Origin: a virus
IMG/VR virus record: IMGVR_UViG_3300033153_003873
Span: 1-32,817 of that record
Direction: 5' to 3' (one strand)
DNA length: 32,817 bases
This document shows, in pieces, positions 1-5,187 of this stretch. The notes under the pieces were generated by a model. The model saw nothing but the letters and a program-made list of their open reading frames with translations. It searched no databases and was not told the DNA's origin. Position numbers and translations under genes: made by a program. Positions within the stretch are counted from its first letter, which is position 1; each line of letters starts with the position of its first letter.

Positions 1-105
1 CAATCTCTAATATAGTCACTCATTCTTTTACTCACTTTTTCAGATACATTAATAAGATCACGCTTTTCTGAATCAGTTAATGCAAAACACGTTATAGCGT
101 TTCTT
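1..105. repeat. Terminal direct repeat, left copy (circular-contig overlap)
   Basis: These 105 bases are identical to 32713-32817. An open reading frame continues without a break from the left copy into the unique sequence at 32712, which means the molecule was circular or assembled from circular or permuted reads. The simplest reading is an assembler overlap of a circular or circularly permuted genome. A true short terminal repeat of packaged DNA is the alternative. Confidence 0.9.
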
Positions 106-119
106 TTTTCTACAGCCAT
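1..119 (-). CDS. Ribbon-helix-helix (Arc/CopG-like) DNA-binding protein, N-terminal part
   Basis: This is the 5' part of a 50-residue protein whose 3' part lies at 32679-32712 across the circular join. The start ATG is at 119, with GGAGAG about five bases upstream. Residues 8-15 (NAITCFAL) look like the DNA-contacting beta strand, and residues 16-46 form two helices with the typical turn around MSDYIRDC, as in short Arc/CopG/MetJ-type repressors. Such proteins act as dimers that bind operators with two-fold symmetry. It is the first gene of the leftward operon and sits next to the 11-bp inverted repeat at 157-190, so it may regulate its own operon and perhaps the rightward genes. The fold is a motif judgement; the regulatory role is inference. 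Confidence 0.72.
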   Translation of the reverse strand, partial: MAVEKRNAITCFALTDSEKRDLINVSEKVSKRMSDYIRD

Positions 120-146
120 TTACTCTCCTTTATTTTAGATAACCCT

Positions 147-190
147 AGTATAATATATATCATCTTAATAACTTCTTAATAAGATGATAT
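147..190 (-). promoter_or_regulatory. Leftward early promoter with palindromic operator
   Basis: Read on the minus strand, TATACT at 152-147 is placed as a -10 box about 28 bases before the ribbon-helix-helix start codon. Just upstream lies a perfect inverted repeat with 11-base arms, ATATCATCTTA at 157-167 and its complement at 180-190, separated by 12 bases. It would cover the -35 region of this promoter. The position next to a repressor-like gene suggests an operator. A plus-strand TATAAT also occurs at 149-154, so transcription direction here is not certain. Confidence 0.55.
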
Positions 191-241
191 TAACTTTTAA
201 TTAAATATTCACACCATAAAAAGGAAACTAAAGACTTATTC

Positions 242-250
242 TGCTATAAT
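242..250 (+). promoter_or_regulatory. Rightward promoter with extended -10
   Basis: TGCTATAAT is a full extended -10 element. Transcription would begin near 257, exactly where the first hairpin of the following leader begins. No good -35 is seen, which is usual for Campylobacterota promoters. Confidence 0.6.
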
Positions 251-252
251 AA

Positions 253-425
253 AAATACGGGTGCTTTCTTCCCGTGTTTAATTGTTAAGATAATAAAATA
301 TAAGTGAGCGTCCAAACTCTCGAAAGTCCTTCACTTGAAGGGCGTTCACTTATAGGTTATTAATTTGGTGATAGATTGTTTGGACGCCTTCTGATCACAA
401 ACCTAAATTTTATTGTTCTGAAAGC
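253..425 (+). promoter_or_regulatory. Structured RNA leader A
   Basis: The RNA would begin with a hairpin (253-261 with 271-279, one wobble pair). Its 9-base loop holds GCTTTC (263-268), complementary to GAAAGC at 420-425, which covers the likely ribosome binding site of the small gene at 431. Between them lies a second set: TATAAGTGA (299-307) pairs with TCACTTATA (346-354) and extends six more pairs to 313/340; GCGTCCAAAC (308-317) pairs perfectly with GTTTGGACGC (378-387), crossing the first helix; CCTTC/GAAGG (328-332/337-341) is a small inner hairpin. The crossing pairs mean a pseudoknot or alternative folds. No U-rich terminator follows. Function is unknown. Confidence 0.55.
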
Positions 426-430
426 GTAAA

Positions 431-535
431 ATGAGAATATCTCAATATGAATATTTATCTTTTTTGGATAAATATAACCCACAACTTAAAATAAAATTTG
501 TAAAGTTTTTAATTAAAAGGGATATTATAGTATAA
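431..535 (+). CDS. Small hypothetical protein, 34 aa
   Basis: A short frame begins with ATG at 431 after GAAAGCGTAAA, which closely matches the start region of the gene at 8528 (AAAGGCGTAAA). It ends at TAA 533-535, inside the TATAAT of the next promoter. The product is basic and has no recognisable domain; aromatic and hydrophobic residues alternate in a way compatible with one amphipathic helix. Its ribosome binding site lies within the complement of the leader A hairpin loop. It could also be a non-coding part of the leader. Certainty is low to moderate. Confidence 0.4.
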   Translation: MRISQYEYLSFLDKYNPQLKIKFVKFLIKRDIIV

Positions 536-536
536 T
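531..536 (+). promoter_or_regulatory. Rightward promoter of the replication operon
   Basis: TATAAT lies about 7 bases upstream of the expected start near 543. The start coincides with the base of the long hairpin at 541-600. The preceding stretch (500-527) is very AT-rich with T-tracts, as in Campylobacterota promoters. Confidence 0.55.
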
Positions 537-540
537 GCCT

Positions 541-652
541 TATATCTTTATAAAAACAAGTGCCTTCTTGACGGACTCCACTTGTTTTTATAAGGGTATA
601 AAGAGTCCGTCAACTCTCCCTTTAAAAAATAAAAACATTGACGGTACAAAGG
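541..652 (+). promoter_or_regulatory. Structured RNA leader B, possible two-state switch
   Basis: Helix 1 pairs 541-562 with 579-600 (22 pairs, two of them G-U), with a 16-base loop. The loop segment TTGACGGACTC (568-578) is perfectly complementary to GAGTCCGTCAA (603-613). The 3' half of that segment, CCGTCAA (607-613), can instead pair with a second TTGACGG at 638-644. In that second state CCTTT (619-623) in the new loop is complementary to AAAGG (648-652), the ribosome binding site of the gene at 660. Full helix 1 and the 11-pair helix cannot both form completely because only two bases (601-602) would have to span 22 pairs, so competing folds are likely. This is by-eye pairing; no energies were computed. 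Confidence 0.6.
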
Positions 653-659
653 TACTAAA

Positions 660-848
660 ATGATACAAATTCCAAATGAAACACTATATGATATTGCAAT
701 GGCATCTCTTGAAATATTAAATGCTAGAGAAATAATAAGTAGTGAAAAAGACCCACTCCTAATTAAAAAGATGATTGTTAGAGAAGAAGTACAATATCAT
801 AAACTAATATGCTCTATTGCGGAAATAGGAGAACAAGATGGCAACTAA
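660..848 (+). CDS. Hypothetical early protein, 62 aa
   Basis: The ATG at 660 follows AAAGG with a 7-base gap. The protein is a charged, mostly helical sequence with no family I recognise. Its 3' end overlaps the initiator gene at 838 by 11 bases, so the two are probably translated together. Being the first gene after leader B, its translation is the likely target of that RNA structure, and through coupling it could set the level of the replication initiator. That role is inference. Confidence 0.75.
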   Translation: MIQIPNETLYDIAMASLEILNAREIISSEKDPLLIKKMIVREEVQYHKLICSIAEIGEQDGN

Positions 849-1407
849 AGGGATATGGGTACCAATAGAAATACTAAGAGATCATAGTTTAACAATGCAA
901 GAGAAGCTTGTATTGTTAGAAATTGGTCAACTTATGGAGCTTGATAATAAACAATGTTATGCCTCAAATGAACACTTCGCAAAGCTTTTAAATGTGAGCA
1001 GAAAAAGTGTCTCAAACACTATAAGCAATCTTGTTAAAAAGGGTGAGATTTCAGTTGAATTATCCGACAGAAACCACAAAAGATTACTATCCATAAAAAG
1101 TGGACAACCGTCCATAAAAAGTGGACAACCGTCCATAAAAAGTGGAGAGTCTAAAGATAATAAAACAAATAATAGAACAGTTATAGGCAACCCAACACTA
1201 ACAGAGATATTAGATATAGGCAAAAAACTAAACTATGATTCAAAATCTTGTACTAAATTTTATAACTATTATGAATCTATGGAATGGAAACGCGGAAGGA
1301 CAAAAATAAAAGATTTTGTGCCTCTTTTAAGAAATTGGAATATGAATGAAAAACCAAAGCCTTCTAAGCAAAAATTTACAGATGCTTCAACATTGGTATT
1401 AATATAA
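838..1407 (+). CDS. Replication initiator with winged-helix domain and internal iterons
   Basis: This 189-residue protein starts like phage lambda O and other Rep_O-type initiators: residues 1-75 form a winged helix-turn-helix domain (GIWVPIEIL, then an ASNEHFAKLLNVS-RKSVSN helix-turn-helix and a wing). Residues 85-105 are a seven-residue unit SIKSGQP repeated three times, encoded by 21-bp iterated DNA repeats. The C-terminal half (about 120-180) has a region resembling the helicase- or loader-binding part of such initiators. The start ATG is preceded by GGAGAAC. The stop overlaps the next ATG (TAATG). It would bind the repeats in its own gene and open the origin for the helicase encoded next. 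Confidence 0.82.
   Translation: MATKGIWVPIEILRDHSLTMQEKLVLLEIGQLMELDNKQCYASNEHFAKLLNVSRKSVSNTISNLVKKGEISVELSDRNHKRLLSIKSGQPSIKSGQPSIKSGESKDNKTNNRTVIGNPTLTEILDIGKKLNYDSKSCTKFYNYYESMEWKRGRTKIKDFVPLLRNWNMNEKPKPSKQKFTDASTLVLI
1090..1152. repeat. Iterons, probable origin of replication
   Basis: A 21-bp unit TCCATAAAAAGTGGACAACCG occurs at 1090-1110 and 1111-1131 and is followed by a partial copy (15 matching bases) from 1132. Each unit holds a short dyad GTCC/GGAC around ATAAAAAGT. An AT-rich stretch follows directly (1153-1180). Iterons lying inside the initiator gene and followed by AT-rich DNA are the arrangement known from oriLambda in gene O. There is no spacer diversity, so this is not a CRISPR array. 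Confidence 0.75.
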
Positions 1408-2207
1408 TGAATATAATTTCACTTGAAACAATAGAGTCTTCAACCGCAAGTTTTATTCTTGAAAACAAAATGCCTATGCCAAAAAATGCAGTTACTTTAT
1501 TAAGTGCTACAGGAGGACTAGGGAAAACAAGATATGCTTTGATTTGTGCTTCACATCATATTCACAATACAGGAGAGAATGTAGCATTATGGCTCACGGA
1601 AGATTACAAGGGTCAAGTTAGACATATTTTTAATGAATTGGTTAATGACGGGTTGGCAAAAGAGGGCACGATAGCAAAAATGTTCTTGATCTTAGACAAT
1701 CCCCCTCAGCTTGCAAAAAGAGTTGGCGGGATATTTACTGCAAACTATGAAGGGTTTGGAGAAATAGAGGTAAATTTAAAAAAGTATAATATTAAATTTA
1801 TAGTGTTTGATCCCCTACTTGCTTTTTATGGTGGAAACGAAAATGATAACAGTGAAGCCCGGGTATTTGTCCAGACCTTTGCAGAATTTGCGAAAGAAGC
1901 ACAAATAACAGTCTTGATTATTCACCATTCAAACAAAGACGGCAAATCAAGAGGAGCTTCAGCGTTCAGTGATGGTGTTAGGTGTAGATATGAAATGTAC
2001 CCGCCAAAAGACGGCAAAGGAGATACTGATATGAATTTATATAAAAAAGGCATTAGAGTGTTGTCTCTTGAAAAAGATAATTGGGGAGCTGCTAAGCCAT
2101 TTTTTAAAATGACCAAGGGTGAGCAGAAGGCAATGGTTAAAATATCAAAAGAATTTACAGAGGTTGTTGCTCCTTTTGAGATTGTATATGAGATGCCTTA
2201 TGCATAA
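1407..2207 (+). CDS. RepA-like replicative helicase (RecA-fold hexameric ATPase)
   Basis: The 266-residue protein belongs to the AAA_25/RepA group, as in RSF1010 RepA. Residues 31-42 contain the Walker A motif (SATGGLGKTRYA), a Walker B strand lies near residue 130 (FIVFDPLLAFYGG), and a conserved IIHHSNK motif near 172 is the sensor strand typical of the family. Such enzymes form rings that unwind DNA at the fork using ATP. It follows the initiator with overlapping stop and start and is followed by a primase, so the three form a replication unit. Confidence 0.85.
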   Translation: MNIISLETIESSTASFILENKMPMPKNAVTLLSATGGLGKTRYALICASHHIHNTGENVALWLTEDYKGQVRHIFNELVNDGLAKEGTIAKMFLILDNPPQLAKRVGGIFTANYEGFGEIEVNLKKYNIKFIVFDPLLAFYGGNENDNSEARVFVQTFAEFAKEAQITVLIIHHSNKDGKSRGASAFSDGVRCRYEMYPPKDGKGDTDMNLYKKGIRVLSLEKDNWGAAKPFFKMTKGEQKAMVKISKEFTEVVAPFEIVYEMPYA

Positions 2208-3039
2208 TTGTAATTTAGTATTGAGCTTTAACCCAACTCCAGACATGAATACTACAGAATTTAAAAGAAGATCGCTTGATTATGATTTTATGGAGACTGC
2301 AAAGGTATTAAAAATGAATGGCAGATACTCTAATTTTATTTTTAATAACGATTATCGGAAATCAGACAATTATCAAGCTAATATTTCAAATTGTATAATT
2401 TTAGATTTTGATGATGGTACAACTGTTGAAGAGTTTGAAAAAGATGCTTATTTTGCTTATGCTATAGGAACTACAAAATCACATAATATTGAAAAAAATA
2501 ATATTGTCTGTGAAAGGTTCAGGGTTATTATCCCAACAGAAACAGCAATAAGTCTAAACACTGAGGACTATTCAAACATGATGAGTGAATTGTTTTTAGA
2601 ATTTACTGGAGCAGACAAGGCTTGCAAGGACACAGCAAGGGCATATAGTGGATATGTGGGTGCAGAAGTTCAAATAAGGACAGGGGAGTATTTTGGTTGG
2701 GAGAAGTATTTTAAAAGTTATCTTGATAAAAAAGAGATAATGCGAAGATGGCAGGAAAAGGAAAGGGAACGATCTTCCCGGGAACATGAAGATGACGGAA
2801 CCAAAGTGGACTGGTATCGTGAAAACTGGCTAAATGAAATGATGCGATCGGTTTTAAAGGTTGATGAAAAATTCACAACAGGCAATAGAAATAATTCTCT
2901 GTATTCTTATGCAAGATTTTTTAAAGATTTAGAGCTAACTGATAGCGAAATAGTAGAAGCAGTTGAATGGATTAATAATATGGAGCTTCATGAACTGGAA
3001 GTTAGGCAAATCTTAAAAGGGATTAGGGTAGCAGCATGA
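2188..3039 (+). CDS. Archaeo-eukaryotic-type primase
   Basis: I place the start at ATG 2188, which overlaps the helicase gene by 20 bases; ATG 2200 is possible. The 283-residue product carries the three marks of the primase fold: ILDFDDGT (metal-binding acidic motif I) near residue 75, TTKSHN (motif II, S-x-H) near 98, and the strand CERFRVIIP that follows in phage and plasmid members. The C-terminal part is charged and helical and may correspond to a PriCT-like domain. It would make primers at the origin or fork opened by the preceding two proteins, as RepB' does beside RepA and RepC of RSF1010. Confidence 0.75.
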   Translation: MRCLMHNCNLVLSFNPTPDMNTTEFKRRSLDYDFMETAKVLKMNGRYSNFIFNNDYRKSDNYQANISNCIILDFDDGTTVEEFEKDAYFAYAIGTTKSHNIEKNNIVCERFRVIIPTETAISLNTEDYSNMMSELFLEFTGADKACKDTARAYSGYVGAEVQIRTGEYFGWEKYFKSYLDKKEIMRRWQEKERERSSREHEDDGTKVDWYRENWLNEMMRSVLKVDEKFTTGNRNNSLYSYARFFKDLELTDSEIVEAVEWINNMELHELEVRQILKGIRVAA

Positions 3040-3128
3040 AACACACAGCAAAAAGCAAATATGAGAATTTGACAGTTGGGCAAAAGAAGGTGAAGAGGCT
3101 AACACAGAAGGAGACATTATGGCACTAA
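3036..3128 (+). CDS. Small basic hypothetical protein, 30 aa
   Basis: This frame starts at ATG 3036 with a stop-start overlap (ATGA) with the primase gene and ends after the start of the next gene at 3119. The product is lysine-rich with no known domain. The tight overlap at both ends fits the style of the operon, but so short a frame could arise by chance. Confidence 0.35.
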   Translation: MKHTAKSKYENLTVGQKKVKRLTQKETLWH

Positions 3129-3466
3129 GTAGAAAAGATGGACAGAATAACGAAGGTGATTTGGTTGATAACTCTGGATATGATGCACAATATGAAAGAT
3201 GTAATTCGTGTCAATGGTTCGATAGAAAAGACGGTACTTGTGATCACTGTGCTTTTGGGCATCCGTATTTTGACTACAACGGGCTAAAGCCAAGTGAAGT
3301 TAAAGAGTGTGATATTTATGTTGAAGATGAGAGATTAAAATATGAATGGCAATGGGCTGTATATAATACAATGTCAAATAAATTTGAGCTAACCTCATTT
3401 CACAGCAAGCCAAACAACATGAATTGGATTAAATTCCATCCGAGCAAAAGAATAAAGAAGTTATAG
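3119..3466 (+). CDS. Cysteine-rich hypothetical protein
   Basis: The ATG is preceded by AAGGAGACATT, a strong ribosome binding site. The 115-residue protein has a cysteine cluster at residues 28-56 (CNSCQWF, CDHC, then a later C) typical of small phage proteins that bind zinc or iron-sulfur; the rest has no recognisable domain. A similar but shorter cysteine pattern occurs in the protein at 29497-29727. It is the last gene of the first replication unit, before the ssb promoter. Function is unknown. Confidence 0.75.
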   Translation: MALSRKDGQNNEGDLVDNSGYDAQYERCNSCQWFDRKDGTCDHCAFGHPYFDYNGLKPSEVKECDIYVEDERLKYEWQWAVYNTMSNKFELTSFHSKPNNMNWIKFHPSKRIKKL

Positions 3467-3560
3467 GTGTTGATAAATAAATAAGTGTTACACGTTATCA
3501 CACTCTCAATAATCATATGTAGGTAATGTGGCTTTGTTGGAGATATTGGTATAAAAAGAG

Positions 3561-3566
3561 TATAAT
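3561..3566 (+). promoter_or_regulatory. Promoter of the ssb operon
   Basis: TATAAT is followed by a leader of about 145 bases before the ssb start codon at 3718. The region 3467-3717 has no gene. It holds this promoter and leader C. Confidence 0.6.
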
Positions 3567-3599
3567 ATAACAAGTGATCGTTTAGATTTACTATGAGTG

Positions 3600-3710
3600 C
3601 CTACTCTCCAAATAGTAGGTTAACAAGAAAGATTTTAAATGCTACTTCTTCTTCAAATCCTCCAGATACGTCGGAGTAGCAGTATTTAAAATCATAATGT
3701 ATCATGGAGG
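3600..3710 (+). promoter_or_regulatory. ssb leader C: pseudoknot covering the ribosome binding site
   Basis: A first hairpin pairs CCTACT (3600-3605) with AGTAGG (3614-3619). A long helix pairs 3631-3646 with 3675-3680 and 3684-3693 (16 pairs, three-base bulge). Its loop contains CCTCCAGATAC (3659-3669), complementary to GTATCaTGGAGG (3699-3710) with one bulged base. That second arm includes GGAGG, the ribosome binding site of ssb, so the crossing helix would block translation. Phage T4 gene 32, also a single-strand-binding protein gene, is known to carry a leader pseudoknot through which the protein represses its own translation. The parallel is in design, not in sequence. Confidence 0.7.
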
Positions 3711-3717
3711 TACAACA

Positions 3718-4221
3718 ATGGCACTACCAACTTTAACCATTATCGGAAATATTCAGAAACTAGAAACCAGACGAACACAGACAGGTAAAAATATCACATC
3801 ATTAAATCTTAGCTGTGGTGATAAAAACGCCAAAGGTGAATATGACAATCTTTACATCAAGGCTGAATTTTGGGAAAAGCAAAGTGATTTTGTGTCACAA
3901 TATTTCAAAGAAGGTGATGTGATTATTGTAACAGGCAAACTTGTAACGACTAATTATACCAAGCAAGATGGTACGAAAGTATATGAAACAAAATTCCAAT
4001 TCCCTCAAGCTTCATTCGTTCCTAAGACTAAACAGCAAGACACTCAGACACAAGAAGACAGGGGATATTCAAACTCTAACCCACAGCAAAGTACACAAGT
4101 GCCCTCAAATGGTGGGGAGTATAGCTATCCTACTTCACAGCCACAAGGAGGAGCACTCCCCGATATAGACTTGGATACGGAAATTCCTTTTATGCCTATG
4201 AGTGGAAACCTTTATGTATAA
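3718..4221 (+). CDS. ssb: Single-stranded DNA-binding protein
   Basis: The start is ATG 3718, seven bases after GGAGG; an upstream in-frame ATG at 3697 lacks a site. The 167-residue protein has the OB fold of bacterial SSB in residues 1-105 (TIIGNIQKLE, LYIKAEFWEKQ, FKEGDVIIVTGKL), then a glutamine/asparagine/serine-rich linker, then an acidic tail DIDLDTEIPF. Bacterial SSB normally ends at such a tail, where the final phenylalanine docks partner proteins. Here nine more residues follow, overlapping the next gene. It coats single strands during replication and ERF-type annealing. Translation is probably controlled by leader C. Confidence 0.93.
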   Translation: MALPTLTIIGNIQKLETRRTQTGKNITSLNLSCGDKNAKGEYDNLYIKAEFWEKQSDFVSQYFKEGDVIIVTGKLVTTNYTKQDGTKVYETKFQFPQASFVPKTKQQDTQTQEDRGYSNSNPQQSTQVPSNGGEYSYPTSQPQGGALPDIDLDTEIPFMPMSGNLYV

Positions 4222-4399
4222 AGATAGAGAAAATAACACTATAAAAGTAGGCAACACCCTAAAGAACAAACACGACCAGTGGGGACGCGTAGAAAACATT
4301 CGCGGTGTCACAATGTTTGTTGAAAGACACGGCAACGGGGAGATAGCTAAGACTACAGTATTTAGAAAGCTTGATTTGAGTGAGTGGACAATCGCATGA
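4214..4399 (+). CDS. Hypothetical protein, 61 aa
   Basis: ATG 4214 follows GGAA with a six-base gap; GTG 4202 in the same frame is an alternative start. Either overlaps the end of ssb. The product is a small, beta-rich protein (VGNTLKNKHDQWGRV, then GVTMFVERHGNGEI) that looks like a short SH3-like barrel, but I do not recognise the family. Its stop overlaps the ATG of the next gene. Function is unknown. Confidence 0.7.
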   Translation: MYKDRENNTIKVGNTLKNKHDQWGRVENIRGVTMFVERHGNGEIAKTTVFRKLDLSEWTIA

Positions 4400-5178
4400 A
4401 ATATATAGCAACCATAAGCGGGGGGAAAGACTCTGTGACGATGTGTGACCTTTTGCTTAAAAATGGCTATCCAGTGGACTATATTATTTTTAATGATACT
4501 ACATCAGAGTTTGAAGTCATGTATATTTATATTGAAAAATTAAAAGAGTACTTTTTAGTAAGATATGGGAAGAAAATAATTGTGACAACACCAATTAGAA
4601 ATTTTAAAGACAGCATATTGAGAAAGGTAAAAAGAAGTAAAACTCCTCATAGGAATGGTCAGTACGTGGGACTACCTGTTGCGAGTAAAGGTGATGCAAT
4701 GTGTCATCTAAGAAAAACATTAAAAATAGACCCAACCGATAAATGGATAAGAAAAAACCTAAAGGGTATAACTTACAAAAAGTACATAGGGTATACAACA
4801 GAGGAAAAGTCTAGGGCAAAAAATACTTCTGGCAATGATATATATCCCCTAATTGAATATTTTAATATGAGTGAGATAGATTGTAAAAAATATTTAATTG
4901 AGAACGAGATGGAAAATGGTTTATATAAGCACTTTAACAGAACAGGGTGCAAGCTGTGTCCATTTAAATCAGAACAGGACTGGTGGCACATATATCACCA
5001 CTATAATGATGACTTTGAGGAAGCAAAAGAGATAGAGAAAGAGCTATTAGAAAAGCAAGCAGAATATGTTTATTTTTTAGGCAAGAGAACTTTACTAGAG
5101 TGGGAAGCAATATTTAAGCAAGGGAGTCTTTTTAATTTTTCAGATGAGCAGCTAAAAGACTGTTTTTGTAAGATATAG
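4396..5178 (+). CDS. PP-loop ATPase, PAPS-reductase-like
   Basis: The start ATG 4396 overlaps the previous stop (ATGA). The 260-residue protein begins with the PP-loop SGGKDS (residues 7-12) that binds ATP or adenylated sulfate and activates substrates by adenylation. Near residue 185 it has a CKLCPF motif typical of phage members of the PAPS-reductase-like group, probably for an iron-sulfur cluster or zinc. True sulfate reduction is unlikely in a phage. Related PP-loop enzymes act in DNA or tRNA modification (for example DndC or QueC-type reactions), but nothing here identifies the substrate. Position in the replication region would fit DNA modification or counter-defence; that is inference. 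Confidence 0.82.
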   Translation: MKYIATISGGKDSVTMCDLLLKNGYPVDYIIFNDTTSEFEVMYIYIEKLKEYFLVRYGKKIIVTTPIRNFKDSILRKVKRSKTPHRNGQYVGLPVASKGDAMCHLRKTLKIDPTDKWIRKNLKGITYKKYIGYTTEEKSRAKNTSGNDIYPLIEYFNMSEIDCKKYLIENEMENGLYKHFNRTGCKLCPFKSEQDWWHIYHHYNDDFEEAKEIEKELLEKQAEYVYFLGKRTLLEWEAIFKQGSLFNFSDEQLKDCFCKI

Positions 5179-5187
5179 GAGGCTAAA

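Noticed and set aside
579-600. Hairpin 541-600 as an intrinsic terminator
   Set aside because: It has a TTTTT run but within a long A-T helix and with a weak six-pair G-C-containing part; the operon genes begin only 60 bases later and need read-through, so a terminator role is at best partial.
568-613. GAGTCCGTC as part of a hammerhead ribozyme
   Set aside because: The string resembles the stem II region of hammerheads, but the required CTGANGA and GAAA core is absent around it.
1090-1152. Tandem repeats as a CRISPR array
   Set aside because: The units are directly adjacent with no spacers and lie within an initiator coding frame; iterons fit better.
957-1223. Minus-strand frame across the initiator gene, and similar frames opposite other genes
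   Set aside because: They mirror strong genes, lack binding sites and have low-complexity products, for example the repeated part opposite the iterons.
3697-3717. ssb start at ATG 3697
   Set aside because: The ATG lies inside the leader pseudoknot, has no binding site, and would add residues before the usual SSB start.
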